Below, one piece after another: positions 35,647-64,000 of a stretch of DNA of 64,000 bases. Within the stretch, counting starts at the first letter, position 1. Every line of letters begins with the position of its first letter. Source of the DNA: Microglena sp. YARC (lineage: Eukaryota > Chlorophyta > Chlorophyceae > Chlamydomonadales > Chlamydomonadaceae); contig CM039464.1 of the NCBI GenBank assembly GCA_022414725.1, positions 23,649,532-23,713,531 of the forward strand. The letters are read 5' to 3'. The notes under the pieces are model-generated. The model had not been told where the DNA came from and ran no database searches. It saw only the letters and a program-made list of their open reading frames with translations. The position numbers were made by a program, and so were the translations under genes.

Positions 35647-36310
35647 AACTTGACTAACACATGCCCCACCAAACCTACCATTCCAGGTATCTTCCTCCCC
35701 CGGCAAATTGCTAAATCATTTAGGAAAATTAACTACCACATTAAACATATTAAATCATTGCGCACAGCCTCCAACTATCTTAACCAGCAAGGCTATGATG
35801 AACTTCGAATCAAACCTTTCACAACTCAAACTTACACCTCCTACACCAAAACTCAAATCCAACACCACCTTCAGAACCTGCTTCTATCTGACTATCGTTT
35901 ATCTTTAACTGAGGACATCCACAACAGCACTGCAGAACAACGTACCATGCAGGCAGCACTCAAGGAGGAACGGGTAACCTCATCTATCAAGAAGTTTCGG
36001 CGTCGTCTCAGCACCCAGGCAAGGCAAACACACAGATACATTTTCTCCCCTGAAGACCACAAACACACTCCCACTGCCTTGCTGGACACGAAAACCCACA
36101 CACTTAGCACTAGCACCCAAGGCCTCCTGGACATCATGACCAGACACATGGAAACACTCATGTCACCACAAACCCCCCCCATCTCAGCCAACTACACTGA
36201 GCACACCACTCCCCCCCATGGGTCCACCAAATTGACAAATACCACCTGGAAACCCCAGCTAACTCCATCCAACACACAGCTTCTCCATACACTTACCTTT
36301 CCTCCTCTAC
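35647..36310 (+). pseudogene. plus LINE: APE-RT linker
   Basis: Frame with KINYHIKHIKSLRTASNYL and a QTHRYIF...LLDIMTRHMETLM segment, matching the 26042-26428 region of the other LINE. It leaves the RT frame near 36303, where a one-base change would continue into the conserved ATGPDGIPNE. Confidence 0.7.
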
Positions 36311-39300
36311 CACTTTTACTGACTGCATCCGCAAGCTTGCCACCAATAAAGCAACTGGACCAGATGGCATCCCCAACGAGCTCACCCTCTGCCTCCCAAC
36401 TGAAATGCATCAAATCATCCACAAACTCATGCAACTTGCATGGATTCTAGGGGAAACCCCGGACTGCTGGAAAATTTCTCACACAGTTATGCTCTATAAG
36501 AAATCAGACCCGTGTCTCCCACAAAATTACAGACCGATAGGACTCAACAATGCAGTGGCCAAGCTATGGACCTCCTTGGTCACAAACACTCTCACAACTT
36601 ACTCTGAAACTAACCATATTCTCAGTGCCTGCCAGGAAGGCTTTCGAAAGGACAAGAGCACTTCCCGACAACTTCTCAACCTTATCCACAATATAGAGGA
36701 CGCTGCCCTCTTTCATCAAGATCTTTTTGCTGCCTACTTCGACTTTAGCTCAGCCTTCAACATGATTGATCACCAGAAATTACTGTGCATTATGCACAAT
36801 CTTGGTTACACACATGACACAATAGACACAATTAAGGGCATTTACACTAACTCAACCACCCATATCCTTCTCAACAACACGCCTGGCTCTCCTATCTCCA
36901 TCACCAGAGGCACCATACAGGGAGACACCCTGTCCCCTCTCCTCTTCATTATCTTTCTAGAACCCCTCCACAGATGGCTCCGCTCTGGAGGGCGGAGTTA
37001 CAGAGCAGCGTCCCTACCTGCCGCAACAGCTGATGAGCATCACACTAGTAGCTTGGGCTACGCTGACGACACTGCCGTCCTCACTAGTACCGCGGAGGAT
37101 CTTCGAATCCAGTGTGGTAAGGTTCAACAATTTAGTGTCTGGTCTGGCATCCCACTCAATGCCACTAAATGTGTGGTCAGTGGCATTCTCCACAAATCCC
37201 ACCCCTCCCATCCTACCCACAACAACACCCTTAAACAACGCCTAAACAAAATACCTCTGGGTGACTCTTATGCAACATACCAACCTCCTGACATGGCCTA
37301 CAAATACCTTGGGGTCCACATCTCTCTCACTCTTAATTGGAAAACTCAACTACACGCCACCATAGCAACCATTCATTCTAAAGGACTGAGTATTCTAACC
37401 AAGGCCAAACCCAGAGCAACTCCAGATCAATGTGTCCGCATTATCACACAATGTATACGTGCAGCTATTAAATATCCCATGATAGTAGCCCCCTTCTCAC
37501 TCACTGACATCCACGTCATTGATAGAGCAGTTCTCAAAACGGTCAAACTCTGCTGCACACTTCCCAGATCCTTTCCCACTAGAGCCCTTCAACTTCCTAA
37601 AACAGAGGCAGGTCTCGGAGTTCCCTCCCTACTTACAGAGTACACTCAAATCACGGCTTCAGCCCTTACACAAGCCATGAACGATCAGGGCCATCTTGGC
37701 ATTCTCACCAGAGCCCTTCTTAATAAAACTACTGCCACTATGACTACACTCAACCCTCTCTCTCTTTCCTCTAAACAGTTAACACACATGTCTCTAGCCC
37801 GTCAACTTGATATCCTTAGCCAATCCAGCATCAAACTCACTTGGAATGACACAGAACTTCTGGACAAACTTAACATCCACCCCCTACCTTCTCCTCCTCA
37901 TGCCATACCTATCAAACTCATGACCCCCTTCCACGACTTGAATATTTATACCTACCATGACCTGGTCACACCTACGGGAACCTACCTCATCAGCACTACT
38001 GATCTCCCCCTTATTACTTCCTCCAAGATAACCAAACATCACAGACGCTCTCTTAACCTTCTCACAGCCCACCTAACTCTGGCTAAATTCGACTACCCCC
38101 TCACCCACACCGAACCCCTCCCGCTCATGCACCGCCAGCTCGCAGCCGAATACGCAGTCACACCTAACACTACTGACATTATCAAACTCCCACCCACCAC
38201 TGACTTTATTGCCACCCCTACCCAACGCTACTACTCCTCCACCCCTCTAACTGACGCAGACTACGGGGCGGATTCCCTTGGGGACATCGAAGGGAACCAA
38301 TGGTGGGCATGGCCTACGACAACTGCCGACAGCTACGCGCAGCGTGCGTGGGGCTGCAACAGTAAAGACGAAACCTGGGCGGCCCGCCACTACCTGTGTA
38401 AATCCTGGATTCACCATAGCACCTCAACGCGATTTTTTTGCCACTACGCCATAACTAAAACTTCCCACCCTGACAGGACCCGCGAGGCTATGCTCTACCC
38501 AACGGCCAACGCTCCTGCACCGCCAACTCGCTTACTCCATCTCACCTATGGCTCCCAATACAAAGCTCTCTATGTTACTAGCTGGCGCAGCAAACGCTCC
38601 CTAGACACCGGCAACTCTACCAGAACTACTGTTGCCCACGTTCAGTGGGCTCCCACAACCATGCACAATGACCACATCCGTTCCTACACTCAAGCTGGAT
38701 ATAGCATCCACTACAGCAAACCAGTCACTTCCACCATTTCTATCATCCACTGGAAACCGCAGTCTCACCTCATCTCTCACCTCTGCGAAATGCTGGGGCA
38801 ACAAGCCTATGACCAACTCGTCCACACCTTCAAGTCAGCCCCTTTCACCACCACTTGTCAAAATCTGAGGAAAGACTCCCACCTTACCAACCCTCAGCAG
38901 CAAGGCCAATGGACCACCACCCCAGGCTTCCAAGCTGACAACCACGCCCTTGTCCACAAATTGCTGCATGTGGATACACAAGACAGACACCCAGACTGGG
39001 ACATCCAAACACCCCTCTCCTACATTATCCAAACAGGCATCCTCACCAACAAGGATGGACAGGACACCCACACACACAAACATCTCTCTTATCTCTACAC
39101 CCCCACTGGGAAATGTATTGGGCACACCCCCAACAACAGACTTACCTCCCTCCAGCAGAATTATGTGCACTTCAAAACTACCCACCCTACCAAATGGCAA
39201 CAACTAAGCCAGGGAGGAACCTACCATACAGACCTAGCTGCTCTCTTCACTAGGTACAGAGCTACCCCTGCTTCTACCAACATTCTCTCTCCTGTCCTCC

Positions 39301-39560
39301 ACCAAGCCATAGCAAAGCTAGGTATCACCCACCACCGAACTTCTACTCCTCTCAGCTATGATCAGAGCCTTCTCAGCTACTCCTCTCCTCACCCAGCTGG
39401 CCAGCTCTTTGGGTCCAACGAGGACCCCTTCCACACTGCCTGGACTGGGGGCTCCCTAGTGGACATCCCTAGCTCAGTCACCCTTCTCCCACTACTCATC
39501 CATGCACATACCCAGCTATCCTCTCTGCAGGCCTCCAGGTCTACACAGATGGCAGCCTGA
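36311..39560 (+). CDS. plus LINE: reverse transcriptase and linker
   Basis: The 1051-residue open frame from 36405 carries all RT blocks: HTVMLYKKSDP, NYRPIGLNNAVAKLW, CQEGFRKDKSTSRQL, AYFDFSSAFNMIDH, TRGTIQGDTLSPLLF, YADD at 37059-37070, GIPLNATKC and KYLGVHISLTLNW. The KATGPDGIPNE block lies upstream of that ATG in the same frame (from about 36345), so the ATG is internal. About 650 residues of linker follow, without a known domain, matching the frameshifted linker of the minus LINE. The frame ends at a TGA at 39558 in the middle of the RNase H start, so a frameshift near 39530 separates it from RNase H. The catalytic residues are intact. Confidence 0.85.
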
Positions 39561-40075
39561 TCAAAGGTAACTCGGCCTCCCCTAGTAAAATAGGGGCTGC
39601 AGTTTATGTCCCCATTGCAGGGATGAGCTACACCATCAACCCAGGTGGGCGGGGGGCCACCAGGACTAACAACAGAGCAGAACTAGTGGCAATTCACCAA
39701 GCCATTATTAACATTCCATACGATACTAACCTCACCCTCCACACTGACAGTCTCTGTTCACTTCAACTCATTAAAAAAATGATCCATGATCCCACCACAG
39801 CCACACGCTCCCTACATGCTGAGCTGCTACATTCAATCCAATCTCACCTTATTCAACGAATTGTACATGGCTCACACACCACCCTTTGCAAAGTACGCTC
39901 CCACACAGGCATTCTTGGAAATGACCGGGCTGACAGCCTAGCGCGTAAGGCCGCAGATGACCCTGCCTCCAACAGATATACTGATAACACTGGGGAAATC
40001 CCAGACACAATGTTTACTGGCCCACTGTCCAACCTCCTCGCACACCCATGGGAGATATCCCCCCACGCATTCTAG
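39500..40075 (+). CDS. plus LINE: RNase H domain
   Basis: VYTDGS at 39539, RAELVAIHQAI, LHTDSLCSLQLI, VRSHTGILGNDRADSLA: the D-E-D-H/D set of type I RNase H is complete. It lies in a different frame from the RT ORF and stops at 40073, just after the next frame has begun (40048), which points to single-base indels between domains. Confidence 0.8.
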   Translation, partial: PCTYPAILSAGLQVYTDGSLIKGNSASPSKIGAAVYVPIAGMSYTINPGGRGATRTNNRAELVAIHQAIINIPYDTNLTLHTDSLCSLQLIKKMIHDPTTATRSLHAELLHSIQSHLIQRIVHGSHTTLCKVRSHTGILGNDRADSLARKAADDPASNRYTDNTGEIPDTMFTGPLSNLLAHPWEISPHAF

Positions 40076-40856
40076 CACCTAACCTCACACAAGGCATCAG
40101 CTCCAACCTACCCACTAGCTGCCACCTTGGCCAACACCCGCTTAAAGGGATTTATGCAACCACCTGGGCCGATAACACTCCTCACCAACTTCCTCATGCA
40201 AGTAATAAATTTTGGTCCTCTACCCTTATCCAACATAAAACTAAATTCCACATCCTTAAAGCCCGCTGGGGTCGACTGTGGAATCGTAAACTTGCATATC
40301 GGTGGAAACTTCCTTATATTAACAACACCCACCCGCCCACAAACCCTCTATGCCCCATATGCCGCATCTGTGAGGACGGAGCGGGCCACATTCTGGCGGG
40401 CTGCTCACACCAGACTTTCAAGGGGCTCTATATCAAGAGACATGACGCCGCAGTGCGACTCATCCACAAGGCCATCTGCACTGGCGACCTGGGCTCACGC
40501 AGAATGATTATGGACGCTGGCAAGGAAGAGGACCTCCCCAGGGGGTCCTAGGCAAACGCCTCCCTGACTGGCTACGCCCTTCCTCTATTACACAAGAGGC
40601 CTGGAGGAGAATGAGACCTGACCTTGCCATCCTATCTGACATAGACTCTCCTACCGTCCTAAGAGATAAAGAAATTTGGCTCCTTGAGCTTGGCTATTGC
40701 TCTGATACCAACCATGCTACCAAGTTTATCACTAAACATGCCCAGCATGCTAGACTAGTGGATGGCCTCCAATCGGCTGGATATCTTGTTCACTACGTAG
40801 TTATCACAATTGGAACAACGGGTACTATCCAACTTCCTTTTTGACTTCTATGGCTA
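40048..40856 (+). CDS. plus LINE: zinc knuckle and restriction-like endonuclease segment
   Basis: The frame at 40048-40551 holds CPICRICEDGAGHILAGC, a knuckle adjoining an HQ...KGLY segment. A frame change leads to RPDLAIL (40614), LLELGYCSDTN and QHARLVDGLQSAGYLVHYV to about 40842. RPD followed by E about 24 residues later is the RLE pattern of Dualen-type elements. No other known domain is seen. Confidence 0.65.
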
Positions 40857-41168
40857 CACTTGGACTTAACAGATTGTGTGCCCTTCGACTGGCAGACACA
40901 GTCCACTCTCACTCTATTTCTAGCTTTCAAAGTATTTTACAGTGCAGACGCTGTATGGAGACCCAACAGGGCTCAATACCAGGGGATTAGTAATTTCCCT
41001 GGTTCTCCTTGTTAAAGTTTGCCCACCAGGGGCTTATTCAGACTCCCTGACAAGGAGACTCTTTTATGGTGACTACTGCTAGCTCCGGCTTACGCAGTGG
41101 TGTCCTTAACTTCACGTCCTGAGAGTGGCGCATTACTCGGATGTAACAATTTCAATTTCAATTTCAAT
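40857..41168 (+). other. plus LINE 3' untranslated region
   Basis: About 310 bp without a frame. It includes GGGATTAGTAATTTCCCTGG, and AGTTTGCCCACCAGG followed by CCTGACAAGGAGACTC, weakly self-complementary, and ends in the ATTTCA tail. Confidence 0.5.
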
Positions 41169-41172
41169 TCAT

Positions 41173-41972
41173 TTGACTTGATTTTAAGTGTATGGACGTG
41201 TAAACGGTACTTCCTGTTATATCCCCTTGGTCTTATACTGATTTCCCCCCAAAAGGGTATACAAATATCGTACGGTATCGATATCGTACGATAAATCACG
41301 ATATATCGTACGGTAATTGAAAATACCGTACGATATTGACTAATGTTTGGCGTCTAACCGTCTGCACATTGCAGCGAACAATTACCCCCCATGCGAGAAC
41401 CATGGAAAAAATGGATGTCTAGTGCACATGTCGGGGCAGTTTCGAATCGGAGACTCCTCCGGTTGTGGTGACCAAGTAAGGACATTGGTTCATTTCCTTC
41501 TAAAAACTCCTGGCCCATTGTAAGAAGCAATATAGATTCAGGTCATCAGTGCCCTTTCTTTATAAGCTCTTCCTACCGGTATATGGTTGGGCAAGTGCCT
41601 TTAGCCTATTTTGCCTACCCCTAGACTGTAACATACATACACATATATTAGTGTATATCTACATCCCGGGCCGGATTTCACTGGATTGAATGCAATTTGA
41701 AATTGGTTACATGTTAGCGCGCCTACTCTTTTGTAGGAGTGGCAACGCCATTCGAACTGAATCCTTGGTGCCGCTGGTTTGTGTCGGAAGACCCACCTCC
41801 TGGAGGGTTCACAACTTTTTTTTTAATGGTTACATGGCTCCGGCCAGCAATTGGGCTGCTTGTCGTCTTACGCAGTAAAAACAAATACCAGGAAAAAGTG
41901 ATAGGAATCGTAATCAAAATCACTGCAAATCTCCGAGATACCATTATTAAATAAACCCTAAAACGCTTAAAC
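41173..41972. repeat. flank repeat X, right copy, joined to Y (unoccupied DIRS site)
   Basis: Matches 17150-17970 nearly end to end and then continues, at ACGCTTAAACCG, directly into TAGTGTTTTTTAGGTGCC. In the left copy the same position is followed by the DIRS-like element. Palindromes of the type ATATCGTACGATA lie at 41265-41335. Confidence 0.85.
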
Positions 41973-41975
41973 CGT

Positions 41976-42100
41976 AGTGTTTTTTAGGTGCCGCAACTCG
42001 AACTGGAACTGGAACTCAAACTTGGACTTGGTAATTTAGCTCCAGTCAGCAATTTGGCTGCTCACCGTGTTCGGCAGTAAAAAACGAAGTGCTGGAACAC
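41976..42100. repeat. repeat Y copy 2 with SINE 3' domain
   Basis: The Y block is followed by CCAGTCAGCAATTTGGCTGC and GTTCGGCAGTA. The same order, with CTTGGTTACATAGCT in between, is found at 50150-50225. Confidence 0.75.
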
Positions 42101-42757
42101 GCTTTACGGTGGTGGTCGAGTTGTCTGCCTGCCTGCCACTAAGCCAAACATTTGGCTCATAGTTGGCTTGCGCATGACTAGAGTTACCAGCATCGTCGCG
42201 GCGAAGTTCCTTCGCACAAGTTGTTCAATCTGTTGTAGCTATTCCGCTACCGAATGCTCGGGTGGTAGCTACTAGGTACTTACTTCGCCTTTCTTCGAAT
42301 CTCCCAGCCCTCCTCGCCCTTTCGCACCCTGCCCTGCCCGTGACTGCCAAATCATTTTTGTCTTGTTGATTGAGGCACGCGCTTAGAACTTGTTATCCAA
42401 CTCTGGGCAGCTCAGTGATCACCGTCTTCCAAATTCCAAATGCCGTTCCATAGTCCCGTAGTGCCCGGGCGTAGTGCCGGTGGCGGGCGATCCGGAAGCA
42501 TCCCACTGGCCTCGGCACGAAGGCTCAGCACAGCACCCCAACGCACTAAAGCAGCGCACCGTCTGCTCGCGTCTGCTTTATTCATTCACTCATTCATCCA
42601 CTTCGCTCCTCCACCTTGGCACAAAATTAATCGCATCTTCTCTGACTTATTTATCCATCCATTCTCAGTCTATCAGCCCCCGCCCCTTCCCCGTGCGCGA
42701 AAGCCCGACCCAACCGTTGACCATCGGCACACGCGCAGTGAACTCTTGCAAGGGGCC
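42100..42757 (+). promoter_or_regulatory. upstream region of the Nudix gene
   Basis: GC-mixed, non-repetitive sequence. A frame open from 42440 runs in phase into exon 1, so a longer N-terminus of about 106 residues is possible. I prefer the ATG at 42758 because its context GGGCCATGGC is a strong Kozak-like site. No TATA box stands out. Confidence 0.3.
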
Positions 42758-51696
<8,939 letters not shown>

Positions 51697-52290
51697 TAGT
51701 CAACATTTGGTGGTTAGCCCCAGTGAAAGCAAACTGGCTGGCCCCCTCAACCGCACGCCTCGTATCAAGGCGTACTACCTTATTTATTTATTCAGAATAG
51801 TGGACATTCTAAGGGCATGATAAGAATGGAAACGAGTTTTGGGTGGGAATAAGGGTGAGAATGAAGATGACTAGAGTGACTAGTGTGACAACAGTCAGAG
51901 AAAAATGTATGATTCATATACATCTATCTTCACTCTGTTGATTATGTGAGTATGTGCGAATACCCCCCGCGAAGTTGGGGAGTTGGCTTGGGTCTGCGCT
52001 GGCCTGCCTATGAAAATGTAACATAGTGTAACACTGACCCACCCTTCGAGGCGAAAATTCTTATCCCCCCCCGCCCCCCCCTCCCTCACCCCGAGAAAAC
52101 GTTGACCGATGATGTGTTTTGGGCGGAAGTATGGGAGTAAGGAACTAAGGATGTCAATGGGTGTAACACCAGAGTGGGTGTTGTTTTAGTCTAGGAGTAG
52201 GCTATAGGAACTTGCCCAACCGTGGCATGAGGGGCTAAAACAAAGAAGCACAGACGTAATGAAACCCATACAATCGTGTTACCAACGGGG
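51697..52290. other. downstream region of the Nudix gene
   Basis: Starts with a forward copy of the 60-bp GGCCCCAGTGAAAGCAAA-type repeat (51712-51780). The rest is unique-looking with no gene. A short poly-C at 52066-52081. Confidence 0.5.
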
Positions 52291-52327
52291 GCCCGCTTGT
52301 GCTATGTACATCGAAAGGGGGGCCAAA

Positions 52328-52359
<32 letters not shown>

Positions 52360-52475
52360 CTGAGCTTGTGCTATTTACATCGAAAGGGGGGCCAAAGGGG
52401 GGCCCTGGGCTTGCGCTATGTACAGCGAAAGGGGGGCCAAAGATGGGCCCTGGGCTTGTGCTATGTACAGCGAAA
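52290..52475. repeat. GTGCTATGTACATCGAAAGG repeat with poly-G
   Basis: Four units of about 45-60 bp each with CTTGTGCTATGTACANCGAAA and GGGGGGCCAAAG, the first pair separated by a ~38-base poly-G (52331-52359). Confidence 0.85.
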
Positions 52476-52991
52476 CATTAATCATATGATTATATGGGTG
52501 GGAATCAGGATGATAATGAGGATGTGTATTAGTGTTAATGTATGTGTGCGTTTGTTTACTCGAGGCGTAGCCAAATAGGCTTATGGGACTTGCCCAACCT
52601 AAAAACAGAAAAGGCATTTAAAAAAACAAGCACTAGTGAACTGACCCCCAACAAATCGTAAACGGGGGCTGGAGTTCATGTTATAACATATTATAGGAAG
52701 TAAAGCGGCTTTCGTGTGGTCCGTGTTCAGTGACTTCAGTGACTCGGGAACTTCAGTGGCTGGGGAAAGCAAGTCCTAAGCGCGTCGCAAGCGACGCAGA
52801 AAATTAGCGGACACAACCGAATAACGGTCTAACTGCTAGGTTACTTTCGTGACGTCACTCTTCGAACCTCGGGGAAAGCGGCAACTACGCCGGCCACACT
52901 GAAAAAAACCATCTTCGTTCATTGCCCAACCTTGAACAGTGTCAGCGATCCTCCTTTCCCTTCTTCCCTCGTAGTACAAGCAGAGCCAGCC
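52476..52991 (+). promoter_or_regulatory. upstream and 5' UTR region of PRMT10
   Basis: Non-repetitive. A pyrimidine tract CCTTTCCCTTCTTCCCTCGTAG at 52957-52978 just before the start codon could be a 5' UTR 3' splice site. 52770-52800 has CGCGTCGCAAGCGACGCAG, a short inverted piece related to the dispersed 5340-5560 repeat. Confidence 0.35.
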
Positions 52992-63599
<10,608 letters not shown>

Positions 63600-63905
63600 A
63601 AATGTGAATTCCACTTGTCCGTATCAACTCATCAAGCTAGAGGGAGGCTCGATTTATGCAGAGCAGTACAAAGGAAGTGCACCACGCCAATTCACCTTCA
63701 ATATCGAATAGATATCTATGTGAGAGGTGCAGGCAGGCTTCGTTAGACTCACTGTGTTTGCCCTGCCTATTCAAATGTATCAGGCAGGGGCCGTGAAACG
63801 CTCTGCTGCATGTGCGTATTACATCCAAGCTAGAGGGAGGCTCGATGTATGCGGAGCAGTGCCAAGGCAGTGCACCACGCCAATTCACATTCAACATCGA
63901 GTAGA
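63600..63905 (+). repeat. two echoes of the PRMT10 last-exon end, past the stop
   Basis: Copies ending at 63711 and 63903 re-encode the C-terminal 26 or so residues (KLEGGS.YAEQ..GSAPRQFTFNIE) including the stop TAG. Over 26 codons the second differs from the real exon at ten sites by eye, nine of them synonymous; the first at nine, seven synonymous. Confidence 0.9.
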
Positions 63906-64000
63906 CATCTATATGCTACCTCTGCACCTTTTTATTGGCCACCTTGTTTGCGACGAATCGCCATTCCGTCGCTGCATGGCGACGCTTGGGACTGGCTAAA
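63906..64000. other. right edge, no feature
   Basis: Short downstream sequence with a GTCGCTGCATGGCGACG self-complementary word. Nothing else. Confidence 0.4.

Larger units (their letters stand above)
35647..41168 (+). mobile_element. Dualen/RandI-like LINE, 5'-truncated plus-strand copy
   Basis: Homologous throughout to the minus-strand LINE but starting at its APE-RT linker (CPTKPTIPGIF here, CPTRNQIPGHF there). Protease and APE domains are missing, as expected from incomplete target-primed reverse transcription. It carries RT, a long linker, RNase H, a zinc knuckle and the C-terminal RPD...ELG segment. It ends in three ATTTCA-type units at 41149-41168, a microsatellite-like tail, then enters flank X. 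Only a few frameshifts break it, so it is younger or better sequenced than the minus copy. Confidence 0.8.

Overview
This is a eukaryotic nuclear contig, most likely from a green alga. The organism call is an inference from three things. The window carries a plant-type PRMT10 arginine methyltransferase split by seven exons with GT-AG introns. It carries two LINEs with the domain set of the Dualen/RandI clade first described from Chlamydomonas. It is dominated by minisatellites, poly(G/C) runs and dispersed repeats. A prasinophyte such as a Pyramimonadales alga would fit, but that is a guess.

Layout. 1-15.5 kb is gene-poor: a 25-bp minisatellite, a 168-bp tandem family, a ~1 kb repeat present in two inverted copies (3.2-4.3 and 9.2-11.5 kb), G-rich arrays and microsatellites. 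A 1000-N gap follows (15549-16548). 17-42 kb is a nest of transposons. A DIRS/Ngaro-like tyrosine-recombinase retrotransposon (about 17971-35576) has a decayed RT-RNase H on its left and a PHD-finger plus tyrosine-recombinase ORF on its right. A ~12 kb Dualen-like LINE on the minus strand sits between them, and a second, 5'-truncated Dualen-like LINE lies on the plus strand at 35647-41168. The DIRS insertion site is also present without the element near 41972.

42.7-63.9 kb holds two head-to-tail genes that I could assemble exon by exon with correct phase. One is a Nudix hydrolase (5 exons, 42758-51696, 169 aa). The other is PRMT10 (7 exons, 52992-63599, 378 aa). Splice sites were chosen by eye and no transcript is available.

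The most unusual feature is in these two genes. Most exon ends are echoed: the introns contain one to seven partial tandem copies of the adjacent exon-intron junction. Copies of an exon start lie upstream of the real exon, and copies of an exon end lie downstream. Many keep the AG or GT splice site. Some (the last PRMT10 exon and PRMT10 exon 2) differ from the real exon almost only at synonymous positions, so they may be or have been functional alternative exons, or the introns may grow by repeated junction duplication.
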